The notes under the pieces are model-generated. The model did no database searches and was not told where the DNA came from. It was given only the letters and a program-made list of their open reading frames with translations. DNA of 64,000 nucleotides from SG8-40 sp963792855. Its GTDB lineage: Bacteria; Pseudomonadota; Gammaproteobacteria; Burkholderiales; Eutrophovitaceae. Location: contig CAWBXZ010000005.1 of NCBI GenBank assembly GCA_963792855.1, positions 496,001-560,000 on the forward strand. Reading direction: 5' to 3'. Shown here one piece after another: positions 9,470 through 17,528 of the stretch; positions within the stretch are counted from its first letter, which is position 1, and each line of letters opens with the position of its first letter. Both the position numbers and the translations under genes were made by a program.

Positions 9470-9719
9470 CGTAGTAGCGATCGTCACGCTTCAGGAATGG
9501 TCCGAGTACTTTGGCGAACACAACCATTGCGCCACAGCACAGAAATCCGAAGGCCGCGCCAAAACCGAACCAGCCGTCTATGCCGAAATAACCCTTGACC
9601 TTGATGAACGCCTGGGCGAGTACGGTCAGCACGAGAATTGCAATAAAGACGATCCATAGCTGCCGTATCGTTTTCGGCCGGGCGAGCCAGTGCTCTTCGG
9701 ATTCCGGGTTCTGTTTCAT
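9462..9719 (-). CDS. Small orphan membrane protein of the antiporter operon
   Basis: An 85-residue protein that I do not recognise. It has a polar N-terminus (MKQNPESEEHWLARPKTIRQ), one hydrophobic segment (WIVFIAILVLTVLAQAFI), a Gly/Phe-rich second segment (FGFGAAFGFLCCGAMVVFAKVL) and a charged tail KRDDRYYDD. The frame is open upstream to 9878, but the ATG at 9719 overlaps the stop of the D2 gene in an ATGA, exactly as at most other joints in the operon. Its end overlaps D3. Coupling on both sides suggests it is a structural or assembly subunit of the same complex. It does not match MrpC, F or G. Confidence 0.75.
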   Translation of the reverse strand: MKQNPESEEHWLARPKTIRQLWIVFIAILVLTVLAQAFIKVKGYFGIDGWFGFGAAFGFLCCGAMVVFAKVLGPFLKRDDRYYDD

Positions 9720-11179
9720 TTCTGACGTCCGACCAGTTGCGCCTCTAGTTGCAGCGCCGGTTGGTTGAAAAAGAAAAAGGCCAGTGTCAGCGCTGCGGTG
9801 ATCGTCAATGCGACGACAATTGCAGCAGGCGCCTCGCCATGGGGTTTGGCCGGAGGAACATCTTCCTTGGCGAACCACGCCCAGAAAACAATGGGAAGAA
9901 AGTAAGCGGCGTTCAGCACGGTGCTGGCGATGATGGTGAACAATGCCACGTAATTATCGGCCTCGAAGGAGCCGGCCAGAATGTACCATTTGGAAACGAA
10001 TCCGGCCGTTGGCGGCACGCCGATCATGCTTAACGCACCGATCGTAAACGCGGCCATGGTCCAGGGCATGCGGCGGGCAATGCCGTGAAGCTGGGTGATC
10101 TCCGTTTTTTTCGATGCTGTGTAGATGGCACCGGCGGCGAAGAACAGCGTTATCTTCCCGAACGCATGCGCCACCATGTGAATGGCGGCGCCGATCTCGG
10201 ACAGCGGCTTGAGGACCGCGGTGGCCATCACGACGTACGAGAGTTGGGCGATGGTTGAATATGCGAGCAGGCGTTTGAGGTTGGTCTGGCGCAGTGCGAC
10301 CACGCTGGCGGCGATGATGGTAAACGCAGCCACATAGACCAGCCAGGCTGAACTCGGCTGCGAAAACAGAAAATCGACGCCGAAGATGTAGACGATGACC
10401 TTGGTGATGGTAAAGACGCCGGCCTTGACAACGGCAACGGCGTGCAACAGCGCGCTGACCGGAGTGGGCGCCACCATGGCGGCCGGAAGCCAGCGGTGCA
10501 CGGGCATCACCGCCGCCTTGCCGATGCCGAACACGAACAGGCCGAGCAGTACACCAACCATCGGGCCATCCAGCTTGCCTGCCATTATGCCGTCGGGGGT
10601 GAAGTCGAGCGTTCCCGTAATAATGTAGGTAAATATGATTGCCGGCAGCAGCAAGACGATGGATGTCGTGAGCAGGATTCCAAGATAGACGCGGGCAGAA
10701 CGAATAGTCGCTGCGTCGCCCTTGTGCGCGACGAGCGGATAGGTCGATATCGTCAGCGCCTCATAGAAGAGAAACAGTGTCAGCAGGTTTCCGGCAAACG
10801 CAATTCCTATCGCGCAAGCCAGGGCTATCGCAAAGCAGGCGTAGAAGCGTGTCTGGTGTTTTTCATTGTTTCCCCGCATGTAGCCAATTGAATAGATCGA
10901 ATTGACGATCCAGAGGCTGGAGGCAATGAGGCTGAAGAGCATGCCGAGCGGCTCAACGGTGAACGCGATCGACAAACCCGGCAGCATGGAAAACAACACG
11001 ACCGAAGGGCGTTCGCCGGCCAATACCTGAGGCGCGAGGGATGCAACGACGAGCAGCAACGCCACGGCGATTGTCAGCGTGATCGCTTCGCGCAGGTTCG
11101 GCCAGCGGCCGGCCAGCGAAATAAGCAACGCGCCGATGGCGGGGATTGCCAGCGCGATCACCGGTCCCGCCGTGTTCAT
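9716..11179 (-). CDS. Second MrpD/NuoM-like antiporter subunit (D2)
   Basis: A 487-residue polytopic inner-membrane protein of the MrpD/NuoL/M/N family. The channel residues are in place: TM5 Glu in TLFLFYEALTIST, TM7 Lys in GKAAVMPVHRWLPAAM, and the TM8 His in SALLHAVAVVKAGV. In this last segment it resembles NuoL/NuoM more than D1 does. The frame is open to 11278, but the ATG at 11179 overlaps the D1 stop as ATGA and starts the hydrophobic N-terminus MNTAGPVIALAIPAIGALL. It probably forms a second proton/cation half-channel beside D1. Confidence 0.9.
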   Translation of the reverse strand: MNTAGPVIALAIPAIGALLISLAGRWPNLREAITLTIAVALLLVVASLAPQVLAGERPSVVLFSMLPGLSIAFTVEPLGMLFSLIASSLWIVNSIYSIGYMRGNNEKHQTRFYACFAIALACAIGIAFAGNLLTLFLFYEALTISTYPLVAHKGDAATIRSARVYLGILLTTSIVLLLPAIIFTYIITGTLDFTPDGIMAGKLDGPMVGVLLGLFVFGIGKAAVMPVHRWLPAAMVAPTPVSALLHAVAVVKAGVFTITKVIVYIFGVDFLFSQPSSAWLVYVAAFTIIAASVVALRQTNLKRLLAYSTIAQLSYVVMATAVLKPLSEIGAAIHMVAHAFGKITLFFAAGAIYTASKKTEITQLHGIARRMPWTMAAFTIGALSMIGVPPTAGFVSKWYILAGSFEADNYVALFTIIASTVLNAAYFLPIVFWAWFAKEDVPPAKPHGEAPAAIVVALTITAALTLAFFFFNQPALQLEAQLVGRQK

Positions 11180-12657
11180 CGCGTAGCCTCCAGCAATGAT
11201 TGCGCCGCGCTTGCAGCCGTGCCGGCAGTCATCGAGGCATCGAGGCCGAAGTAGATGCAGGCGGCGACCAGAAGCCATGACGGAATCAGCATTGAAAGCG
11301 GCGCTTCCCGGGCGGCTTCCAACTCAGGAGAGGGCTCGCGGAAGTAGCAGATTTCAATCAGCCGCCAGACATAGATCGCGGCAAGCATCGAACTGATCAG
11401 CACCAGCGCGGCGAGCCACCACCAGCCTTTTTCGATTGCGGCCAACACCAGATACCACTTGCTGACAAATCCCACGGTGCCGGGGACACCGATAAGGCTG
11501 AGTCCACCGACGACCAGTCCGGCAGCAGTCAGTGGCATGCGCTTGGCGAGCCCGGCCATTTGCGCCATCAGTGGCTGTCCGATGCGCAGCGCAACGCATC
11601 CGAGCAACATGAAAATCGCACCTTTGGCAACGGCGTGATTGAACATGTGCACGATACCCCCGGTCAGGCCGCTCTGATTCGCCAGGCTGATTCCCAGTGT
11701 GATGTAACCGATCTGCGCCACACTCGAATAAGCGAACATGCGCTTCACGTCATCCTGGAAAATCGCCACCAGCGATGCGGTAAAGATGGCGGCCACGGAA
11801 AGTGCCAGCAACACTTCATCTGCGCCCACTTCCTCGAATACGTGTGATTGCCCGAATACCGTATAACTGAATCGCAGCAGCAGGTAGACGGCAACCTTGG
11901 TCGCCGTCGCCGACAGGAAGGCGGTTGAAACGGAAGGAGCGTAAGCGTAGGCATTGGGAAGCCAGAGGTGCAACGGAAAAAGCGCCAGTTTCAGCGAGAT
12001 GCCGACGGTGAGAAATGCCAGCGCTGCCAGTTGTGGCCGATGCAATGGCATTGCGCCGATTCTCTGCGCCATATCGGCCAGATTCAGCGTTCCCGTCATC
12101 AGGTACAGCAAGCCGATTCCGATGACGATGAATGTCGCGCCTATCGTACCCATGATCAGATACTGGTAGCTGGCGACGAGTGCCCGGCGATCCTGGCCGC
12201 AGGCAATCAGGATGTAGGTCGCCAGCGATGAAATTTCGAGGAATACGAACACGTTGAAAGCGTCACCGGTGATTGCCACGCCCAGCAATCCGGTGAGACA
12301 CAGCAGGTACGCGGCCCAGTACAGATAATGCTGCTCGCTGCGAATTTCGGCGCCGATGCTGCGGCGCGCGTAAGGCACGATGATCGCGCCGATCACCGAC
12401 ACCAGAACAAGAACGAAGGCGTTGACGATGTCGACACGGTATTCAATTCCCCACGGCGGCTCCCAGCCGCCGAAGGTATAGGAAATGGTGCCGGTATCCA
12501 GCACCTTGATAAGAATCGCGATGGAGATCGCGGCCGTCGCCCATGTTGCCGACCACGTGATCAGCCATGCCAGCCCGCCTCGTCGAAGCAATACGCACAA
12601 GGGCGCGGCCACCAGCGGCAGCACGATTTGCAGTGCCGGCAAATTGCTCTCAATCAT
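11176..12657 (-). CDS. Na+/H+ antiporter subunit MrpD/MbhH (D1)
   Basis: A 493-residue antiporter-like subunit, closest of the three to canonical MrpD. TM5 Glu is in FVFLEISSLATY, TM7 Lys in LKLALFPLHLWLPNAYAYAPS, and the TM8 segment is TAFLSATATKVAVY as in MrpD. The frame runs open to 13044 on the minus strand, but the start is ATG 12657, which shares ATGA with the mrpC stop. It sits directly after the C-like gene, as D follows C in Mrp operons and H follows G in Mbh. Confidence 0.92.
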   Translation of the reverse strand: MIESNLPALQIVLPLVAAPLCVLLRRGGLAWLITWSATWATAAISIAILIKVLDTGTISYTFGGWEPPWGIEYRVDIVNAFVLVLVSVIGAIIVPYARRSIGAEIRSEQHYLYWAAYLLCLTGLLGVAITGDAFNVFVFLEISSLATYILIACGQDRRALVASYQYLIMGTIGATFIVIGIGLLYLMTGTLNLADMAQRIGAMPLHRPQLAALAFLTVGISLKLALFPLHLWLPNAYAYAPSVSTAFLSATATKVAVYLLLRFSYTVFGQSHVFEEVGADEVLLALSVAAIFTASLVAIFQDDVKRMFAYSSVAQIGYITLGISLANQSGLTGGIVHMFNHAVAKGAIFMLLGCVALRIGQPLMAQMAGLAKRMPLTAAGLVVGGLSLIGVPGTVGFVSKWYLVLAAIEKGWWWLAALVLISSMLAAIYVWRLIEICYFREPSPELEAAREAPLSMLIPSWLLVAACIYFGLDASMTAGTAASAAQSLLEATR

Positions 12658-13010
12658 TCGCCGCCCTGATTCTGTGCGTGAATCTCGTCTTCCTCGATCG
12701 TGCCGTACGCTTCGTGAATGCGCACCACCAGGGCGAGGCCGAGCGCGAGGGTTGCTACACCGACAACGATTGCCGTCAGTATCAACACATGCGGTAACGG
12801 ATTGGAATACAACTCCAGACCGGGCGCGATGATCGGCGCCGTTCCACCGAGGATTTTGCCTGGAGATATGTAGATCAGGTAAACGGAGGTCTGGAAAATG
12901 CTCAGCCCGACCAGCTTTTTCACAAGATTGCCGCGCGCGATGACGATATAAAGACCCGTCACCAGCAGCATCATCGCAATCCAGTAATTGATAAGATCCA
13001 GCGCGTTCAT
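12654..13010 (-). CDS. mrpC: Na+/H+ antiporter subunit MrpC/MbhG (NuoK-like)
   Basis: A 118-residue protein with three membrane segments, the NuoK/MrpC fold. It opens with INYWIAMMLLVTGLYIVIARGNLVKKLVGL and has the conserved Pro/Leu-rich PLPHVLILTAIVVGVATLALGLALVVRI segment. Its ATG overlaps the mrpB stop by four bases and its stop overlaps the D1 start by four. In the complex it lines the lateral ion path next to the D subunit. Confidence 0.93.
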   Translation of the reverse strand: MNALDLINYWIAMMLLVTGLYIVIARGNLVKKLVGLSIFQTSVYLIYISPGKILGGTAPIIAPGLELYSNPLPHVLILTAIVVGVATLALGLALVVRIHEAYGTIEEDEIHAQNQGGE

Positions 13011-13441
13011 TTTTCGCTGTCCGGCGTGCGAGTCCGGCCGGCAAACATGTAGAAGATCATCAGCATGACACCGGCGACGCTGATGCCGACGCCAAGTTCG
13101 ACCAACAGAATCCCGCGATGCTGGCCGTGCACGGGATCATGCATGAGCACCGAATAGTCGAGAAACACGCCGCCCATCAACATGCTGGCGATGCCAACGG
13201 CGGCATACAACAGCAGCCCGGCGGCAACCAACGTTTCCACCACCCATTCGGGTACAACCAGGCGCGTTCGCGGCAAGCCGTATATCAATGCATGGAAAAT
13301 GATGGCGGCGGCAACAATGACGCCGGCCTGAAATCCGCCTCCGGGACCGAAGTCGCCGTGAAACTGGACGTACAAACCGAACACGAGAATGAACGGAATG
13401 AGCAGTTTCGCAATAACGCGAAGTACCAGATAGCCGCGCAC
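13007..13441 (-). CDS. mrpB: Na+/H+ antiporter subunit MrpB/MbhF
   Basis: A 144-residue MnhB-domain protein. The diagnostic segment FGLYVQFHGDFGPGGGFQAGVI is near residues 20-45, followed by four hydrophobic segments and a short basic tail. Family members are part of the MrpA-MrpB interface. It starts at the base where the MrpA-C-terminal-like gene ends and overlaps mrpC by four bases. Confidence 0.93.
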   Translation of the reverse strand: MRGYLVLRVIAKLLIPFILVFGLYVQFHGDFGPGGGFQAGVIVAAAIIFHALIYGLPRTRLVVPEWVVETLVAAGLLLYAAVGIASMLMGGVFLDYSVLMHDPVHGQHRGILLVELGVGISVAGVMLMIFYMFAGRTRTPDSEK

Positions 13442-13992
13442 TATTTTTCACCCTTTGTGCGATCGGAACGCCAGCGGCGACGCAACAGAACGATGACACC
13501 GATGCCACCGGTAAAGACAACCGTCACTTCTCCGAGCGTATCGAAGCCACGGTAACTGGCCAGCACCGCAGTGACGACGTTTGGCACGCCCGTTTCTTCC
13601 GGTCCCTGCTCGAGATATCGCGGTGCGACATGCTGATGGATAACGCTGTCGGGCGATCCGAATTCGGGCAGGCCCAGGGTTCCGTAACCCAGCAAGCCGC
13701 CGGTCACCAGCGCGACTGCAAGGGGCAATACCGGGTTATGGCTCGGTTTGGCCTCTTCGCTTCTCGTCAGATACAGGGTGCTCAACAACAAGACGGTCGA
13801 GATGCCGGCGCCGACCGCGGCTTCCGTCATCGAAACATCGACCGCATCGAGGACCAGAAAAATCGTTGCCATCAGGAAGCTGTACAGGCTTCCAAGAATG
13901 ACGACGGCGAACAGATTGCGTGACCTGACAATGCCGATCGCGGTCGCGGCCATCATCAAAAGAAGAGCCGTGTTGATCAGTGTCGTCGTCAT
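13441..13992 (-). CDS. MrpA C-terminal-domain protein (MbhD/MbhE-like fusion, DUF4040)
   Basis: A 183-residue protein equivalent to the C-terminal part of MrpA: a DUF4040/MbhD segment (VVILGSLYSFLMATIFLVLDAVDVSMTEAAVGAGIST) followed by an MbhE-like segment (YRGFDTLGEVTVVFTGGIGVIVLL). No NuoL-like MrpA N-terminal domain is attached; in canonical Mrp both parts form one protein of about 800 residues. In archaeal Mbh they are separate MbhD and MbhE, so this is a short MbhD-E fusion. It overlaps mrpG by four bases and mrpB by one. Confidence 0.88.
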   Translation of the reverse strand: MTTTLINTALLLMMAATAIGIVRSRNLFAVVILGSLYSFLMATIFLVLDAVDVSMTEAAVGAGISTVLLLSTLYLTRSEEAKPSHNPVLPLAVALVTGGLLGYGTLGLPEFGSPDSVIHQHVAPRYLEQGPEETGVPNVVTAVLASYRGFDTLGEVTVVFTGGIGVIVLLRRRWRSDRTKGEK

Positions 13993-14342
13993 GACGGGTT
14001 GTGCCGGTCGTCGGGTTGGCCGTTTTCGAAGTTTTCTTTGGCCATCGGCTCAAGGCCGCGCGCTCGTGCCGCCCGGGCCAGCGCGTGGGTGGCGGTCGGG
14101 CTGGTAAAAAAGAGCAGCAGGGCGACAAAAATCAACTTGACCGTGACCAGTGAAAACCCGGCCTGCAGCATCATTCCAAGCAACAGCAGCCAGGCGCCAA
14201 GCGTGTCAATCAGGCTGGCCGCGTGCATGCGTGTAAAAAAGTCGGGCATGCGCAGCAAGCCCAGCGCGCCGATGACGCAGAAACCGCTCCCGAGCACGAT
14301 CAGAACCCAGCTTGCGGCGTCAATTACGGGATCAGGTATCAA
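13989..14342 (-). CDS. mrpG: Na+/H+ antiporter subunit MrpG/MbhC
   Basis: A 117-residue PhaG/MnhG-family protein. It has the typical SGFCVIGALGLLRMPDFFTRMHAASLIDTLGAWLLLLGMMLQAG segment over about residues 20-65, a second hydrophobic segment with TSPTATHALARAA, and a polar tail. It overlaps mrpF by four bases at its start and the DUF4040 gene by four bases at its end. Confidence 0.93.
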   Translation of the reverse strand: MIPDPVIDAASWVLIVLGSGFCVIGALGLLRMPDFFTRMHAASLIDTLGAWLLLLGMMLQAGFSLVTVKLIFVALLLFFTSPTATHALARAARARGLEPMAKENFENGQPDDRHNPS

Positions 14343-14647
14343 CGGACCTCCTTTTTGAGGCTGTTGCCGGTGTCTTTGGGCGTAGTGCCCGGATCCCCGA
14401 GATCGCCGTGCTGGAAAAATTTAAGGACCGCGATTGTCCCGATCACGTTGAGCAATCCGTAAATAATGGCGATATCGAGGAACTCCGGCCGATCTGTCAG
14501 GAAGCCGACGGCCGCCAACAGGATCATGGCGGCAGTTCCCGCCGTGTTCACCGCCTGGGTCCGGTCAAACACGGTCGGTCCGAGCAATGCCCGGGCAATG
14601 GCGCCCACGAGGGTCAGCAGCAACGCAAAGCAGGCGGTTTCAAACAT
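14339..14647 (-). CDS. mrpF: Na+/H+ antiporter subunit MrpF/MbhB
   Basis: A 102-residue MrpF/PhaF-family protein with three membrane segments and the family motif ARALLGPTVFDRTQAVNTAGTAAMILLA, followed by EFLDIAIIYGLLNVIGTIAVLKFF. It starts 12 bases after mrpE ends, the only real gap in the operon, and overlaps mrpG by four bases. Confidence 0.92.
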   Translation of the reverse strand: MFETACFALLLTLVGAIARALLGPTVFDRTQAVNTAGTAAMILLAAVGFLTDRPEFLDIAIIYGLLNVIGTIAVLKFFQHGDLGDPGTTPKDTGNSLKKEVR

Positions 14648-14659
14648 CGTGGCGCGACA

Positions 14660-15136
14660 CTAGAGGCTGCGTTCAAAAGCGGTTACGCGCCGGTCCATGT
14701 CTCCGGCGGCGAGATCGTTCGCCCCCTCCCGGGTCAGGGCATGGACCAGGAACTCGCCTTCACCCACTTCAACGGACAGGGTGCCCGGAGTCAGGGTGAT
14801 GGAGTTGGCAAACGTGGTACGCCCGACATCCGTTTTCTGCGTCGCGCGTACCCGTATCATCGTCGGACTGATCGGCAGCGACGGGCGGACGATGATGCTT
14901 GCGACCGTGCAGGCGGATTTGACGATTTCCTTGACCAGCCAGGGCCAGTACACGAGCAATGCCCGCGGAGCAAGGTGAATCGGATGGCCTTCATGGTCGA
15001 CCACTTCCATCCTGCGCGCGAACAGCACTACGGCAAGCGTGGAACCGATGCCCGCCAGCATCAGGAACGCAGTGAAGAAACCCGAAAGCAGCAGCCAAAA
15101 GGCAAAGAGAACGAGAAATGTACTGACGAGGCGCAC
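14660..15136 (-). CDS. mrpE: Na+/H+ antiporter subunit MrpE/MbhA
   Basis: A 158-residue MrpE-family protein. Two N-terminal membrane segments are followed by the cytoplasmic domain, with the conserved VYWPWLVKEIVKSACTVASIIV and ITLTPGTLSVEV segments. The start is GTG at 15136, with a strong AGGGAGGAGG Shine-Dalgarno immediately before it. It is the first gene of the operon; the promoter must lie in the 470-base gap shared with the divergent TRAP operon. Confidence 0.92.
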   Translation of the reverse strand: MRLVSTFLVLFAFWLLLSGFFTAFLMLAGIGSTLAVVLFARRMEVVDHEGHPIHLAPRALLVYWPWLVKEIVKSACTVASIIVRPSLPISPTMIRVRATQKTDVGRTTFANSITLTPGTLSVEVGEGEFLVHALTREGANDLAAGDMDRRVTAFERSL

Positions 15137-15606
15137 GCCTCCTCCCTGTTTTCGGAATTGGGTTTCCTTGGCGATGCGCCGTATATGTTTGCGAGCGCAG
15201 AGCTTGGCAAACGTTGAATTCTATCGGCTGTGCCGGGGGCGGACAAGCGCGGACTCTGCCACAAGGACAGCTCGTCTCTGCTGCCGTGACTATTTCGCAA
15301 GCCAATTCTTGCGTTCCGTTTTCAGGTTCCGGTGCGATCTCAGCCGCGACATTCTCCGCGCCAGAAACCAAAAAAGGTGGCCTCCAGGCATGATTCCCAA
15401 ATACAATCTCGCCTTGCGCCAATAAAAGAGGTCGGTGCGGCAATGCGACGGGCCGCTCACAATGGGTGGTAACCATGTGGCATTCGCGAATGCGAAGCCG
15501 GGCCGACAGGGTGCCGGTCGCCGCCACAACGGGGCGCGGGCGCGAAAACCCGGGCGACCGCTGGTCGCTTCAAAAAATGCACAGATATTGTCAGGAGGAG
15601 TTGATT
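15137..15606. other. Divergent intergenic region, mrp operon / TRAP operon
   Basis: 470 bases without a convincing gene. It must hold the divergent promoters of mrpE (left) and the TRAP binding-protein gene (right). An open frame from 15466 is only an upstream extension of the binding-protein frame. The one clear signal is AGGAGGAG at about 15592-15600, the ribosome-binding site of that gene. I see no convincing operator or riboswitch. Confidence 0.5.
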
Positions 15607-16803
15607 ATGACCAAAAAGCAGGGCGCCGAAGAGCGCAAGGATGAAAACACCGGTTCACGCAGGCGATTCCTGAGCGGTGCCGCCGCCGTTGGAGGCGCAG
15701 CCACCCTGGCCGCACTGTCCGGTTGCGGTGTCGGCGGAAACAGCGACCAGAAACAAGCCGCTTCCGGTGGCTCCGGGGGTGACAGCGACCTGCCCAAGAT
15801 CAAACTCAAGTTCCAGGGAGCGTTCTCGCCCAAGGATCCGATTTTCGAAATTGCCACAGAGGTCTTTACCTTCGTGGAGCAGTTGTCCGACGGGCGTATG
15901 ACGGTGGAGATGTTGCCGGCAGGTGCAGTGGTCGGTGCATTTGACCAGGCCGACGCCGTTCACAAGGGCATTCTGGATGGCAGCCAGGCAGTACCGGCCT
16001 TCTGGTACGGCAAGAACAGTGCATTGTCGCTGTTCGGTACCGGGCCCGCATGGGGACACGATGCCAACACCATGTTGGGATGGATGGAGTACGGTGGCGG
16101 CCAGGAGTTATACGAGGAAATCTATCGCGATTTGCTCAAACTCGACGTTGTGCCCCTCGCATATGGTCCGATGCCAACGCAGCCGCTCGGCTGGTTCAAG
16201 AAGGAAATCAAGTCGGCCGAACAGTTCAAGGGCGTGAAATATCGCACCGTCGGCCTGTCGATCGACGTGTTCAAGAACATGGGTGCATCCGTAGTGGCAC
16301 TGCCAGGCGGCGAGATCGTTCCGGCGCTCGAACGCGGCGTCATTGATGCCGCGGAATACAACAATCCTGCCTCCGACATGGCGCTGGGTTTTCCGGACGT
16401 GACCAAGATCTGCATGGTGAAGAGCAATCACCAGCCGGCGGAGTTCCTGGAGGTTCTGATCAATCGCAAAGTCTGGGATGGTTTCCCCGAGCAATATCGC
16501 TCCATCTGGCGTGTTGCGGTGAAGGCGGCCAACAGCCAGATGTACTGGCGCACCATGGAGGTGTATTCGAAGGCTTACGAAGAACTGCGCGACAACCACG
16601 GCGTAAAGTTCATCGAGACGCCGACCGACGTTCTCGAACTCCAACTCGACGCATGGGACAAGATTATCGAGGAAAAAGGCGCAGAGAATCCGTTCTTCAT
16701 GAAAGTCGTCGAATCGCAAAAGGCTTACATGAAGCGGGTACTGGGCTATCGGACGAAGTTCGTTCTTGAGCCGCAACAGGCGTTTAATCACTACTTCGCC
16801 TGA
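15607..16803 (+). CDS. dctP: TRAP transporter substrate-binding protein, Tat-exported (DctP/TakP-like)
   Basis: A 398-residue periplasmic binding protein for a carboxylated substrate. The N-terminus has a twin-arginine motif (RRRFLSGAAAVGGAATLAALSGCG) with a lipobox-like LSGC, so it may be exported folded and then lipid-anchored. The mature part has the DctP signatures: PLGWFKKEIKSAEQFKGVKYR (with the Arg that binds the substrate carboxylate in this family) and LPGGEIVPALERGVIDAAEY. The GWF and LPGGEI patterns are those of the TakP/mannitol-chloroaromatic branch, which binds 2-oxo or monocarboxylic acids. The ATG at 15607 follows AGGAGGAG; the longer frame to 15466 is rejected. Confidence 0.92.
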   Translation: MTKKQGAEERKDENTGSRRRFLSGAAAVGGAATLAALSGCGVGGNSDQKQAASGGSGGDSDLPKIKLKFQGAFSPKDPIFEIATEVFTFVEQLSDGRMTVEMLPAGAVVGAFDQADAVHKGILDGSQAVPAFWYGKNSALSLFGTGPAWGHDANTMLGWMEYGGGQELYEEIYRDLLKLDVVPLAYGPMPTQPLGWFKKEIKSAEQFKGVKYRTVGLSIDVFKNMGASVVALPGGEIVPALERGVIDAAEYNNPASDMALGFPDVTKICMVKSNHQPAEFLEVLINRKVWDGFPEQYRSIWRVAVKAANSQMYWRTMEVYSKAYEELRDNHGVKFIETPTDVLELQLDAWDKIIEEKGAENPFFMKVVESQKAYMKRVLGYRTKFVLEPQQAFNHYFA

Positions 16804-16825
16804 GACTTGGAGCGCAATCCGTCGG

Positions 16826-16846
16826 GGTGTCGGCCAGGCCGACACC
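16826..16846 (+). promoter_or_regulatory. Intercistronic hairpin after dctP
   Basis: GGTGTCGGC and GCCGACACC form a nine-pair perfect stem with a three-base loop, with no T-run after it. Such a hairpin between a binding-protein gene and its permease genes commonly protects the upstream mRNA and raises binding protein over permease. The structure is seen; the role is inferred. Confidence 0.5.
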
Positions 16847-16934
16847 GTGGCGGCTTGACAGGGTGGGAAGCGGATTGTCGGGTCGCCGGGTTGTCACGAA
16901 AGCCGGCCGCCCGCGTTCACAATAAGGAATCGCC

Positions 16935-17528
16935 GTGAATCACTATTTGTTCATGATTGACCGGATCAGCGCATGGTCCGGAAAACTGTTCGCATGGACC
17001 GTGGTCATGCTGACCCTGCTGGTGTGCTTTGACGTCACGCTCCGCTACGTGCTGAACGCGCCAAACCAGTGGGTATTCGACATTGCCTATATCCTGTACG
17101 GGTTGTTGTTCATGATGGGCGGGGCGTACACGCTGTCGCGCAACGGTCATGTGCGCGCGGACATGGTTTATCGCACGCTCCAGCCGAAAACCCAGGCCTG
17201 GTTTGATCTCGTGTTGTACGTGTTGTTCTTCATTCCCGGCATCGCGGCGCTGGTCTATGCCGGCGTCGAGTTCACGCAAGCCTCCTGGTCGATGAAGGAA
17301 GTCTCTAGCGTCACATCTTCCGGCGTTCCCGTTTATCCGTACAAGATGTTCATTCCGATAGCGGGTGGGCTGCTGTTGCTCCAAGGGTTTGCCGAAATCA
17401 TTCGCTGCGTGCTGTGTATCCGCACCGGCGAATGGCCGCAGCGTTTGCACGATGTCGAGGAAGAAGACATTGAACAAATCAAGGAACTCCTCTCCGGGAG
17501 CGCCTCCAAGGAAGGAGCAAAGCCTTGA
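16935..17528 (+). CDS. dctQ: TRAP transporter small permease subunit
   Basis: A 197-residue four-helix membrane protein of the DctQ family. It has the characteristic VCFDVTLRYVLNAPNQWVFDIAYILYGLLFMMGGAYTLSRNGHVRADMVY segment. The C-terminal tail is acidic (HDVEEEDIEQIKELL). It lies 131 bases after dctP and overlaps dctM by four bases (TTGA), so the permease subunits are coupled. Confidence 0.92.
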   Translation: MNHYLFMIDRISAWSGKLFAWTVVMLTLLVCFDVTLRYVLNAPNQWVFDIAYILYGLLFMMGGAYTLSRNGHVRADMVYRTLQPKTQAWFDLVLYVLFFIPGIAALVYAGVEFTQASWSMKEVSSVTSSGVPVYPYKMFIPIAGGLLLLQGFAEIIRCVLCIRTGEWPQRLHDVEEEDIEQIKELLSGSASKEGAKP

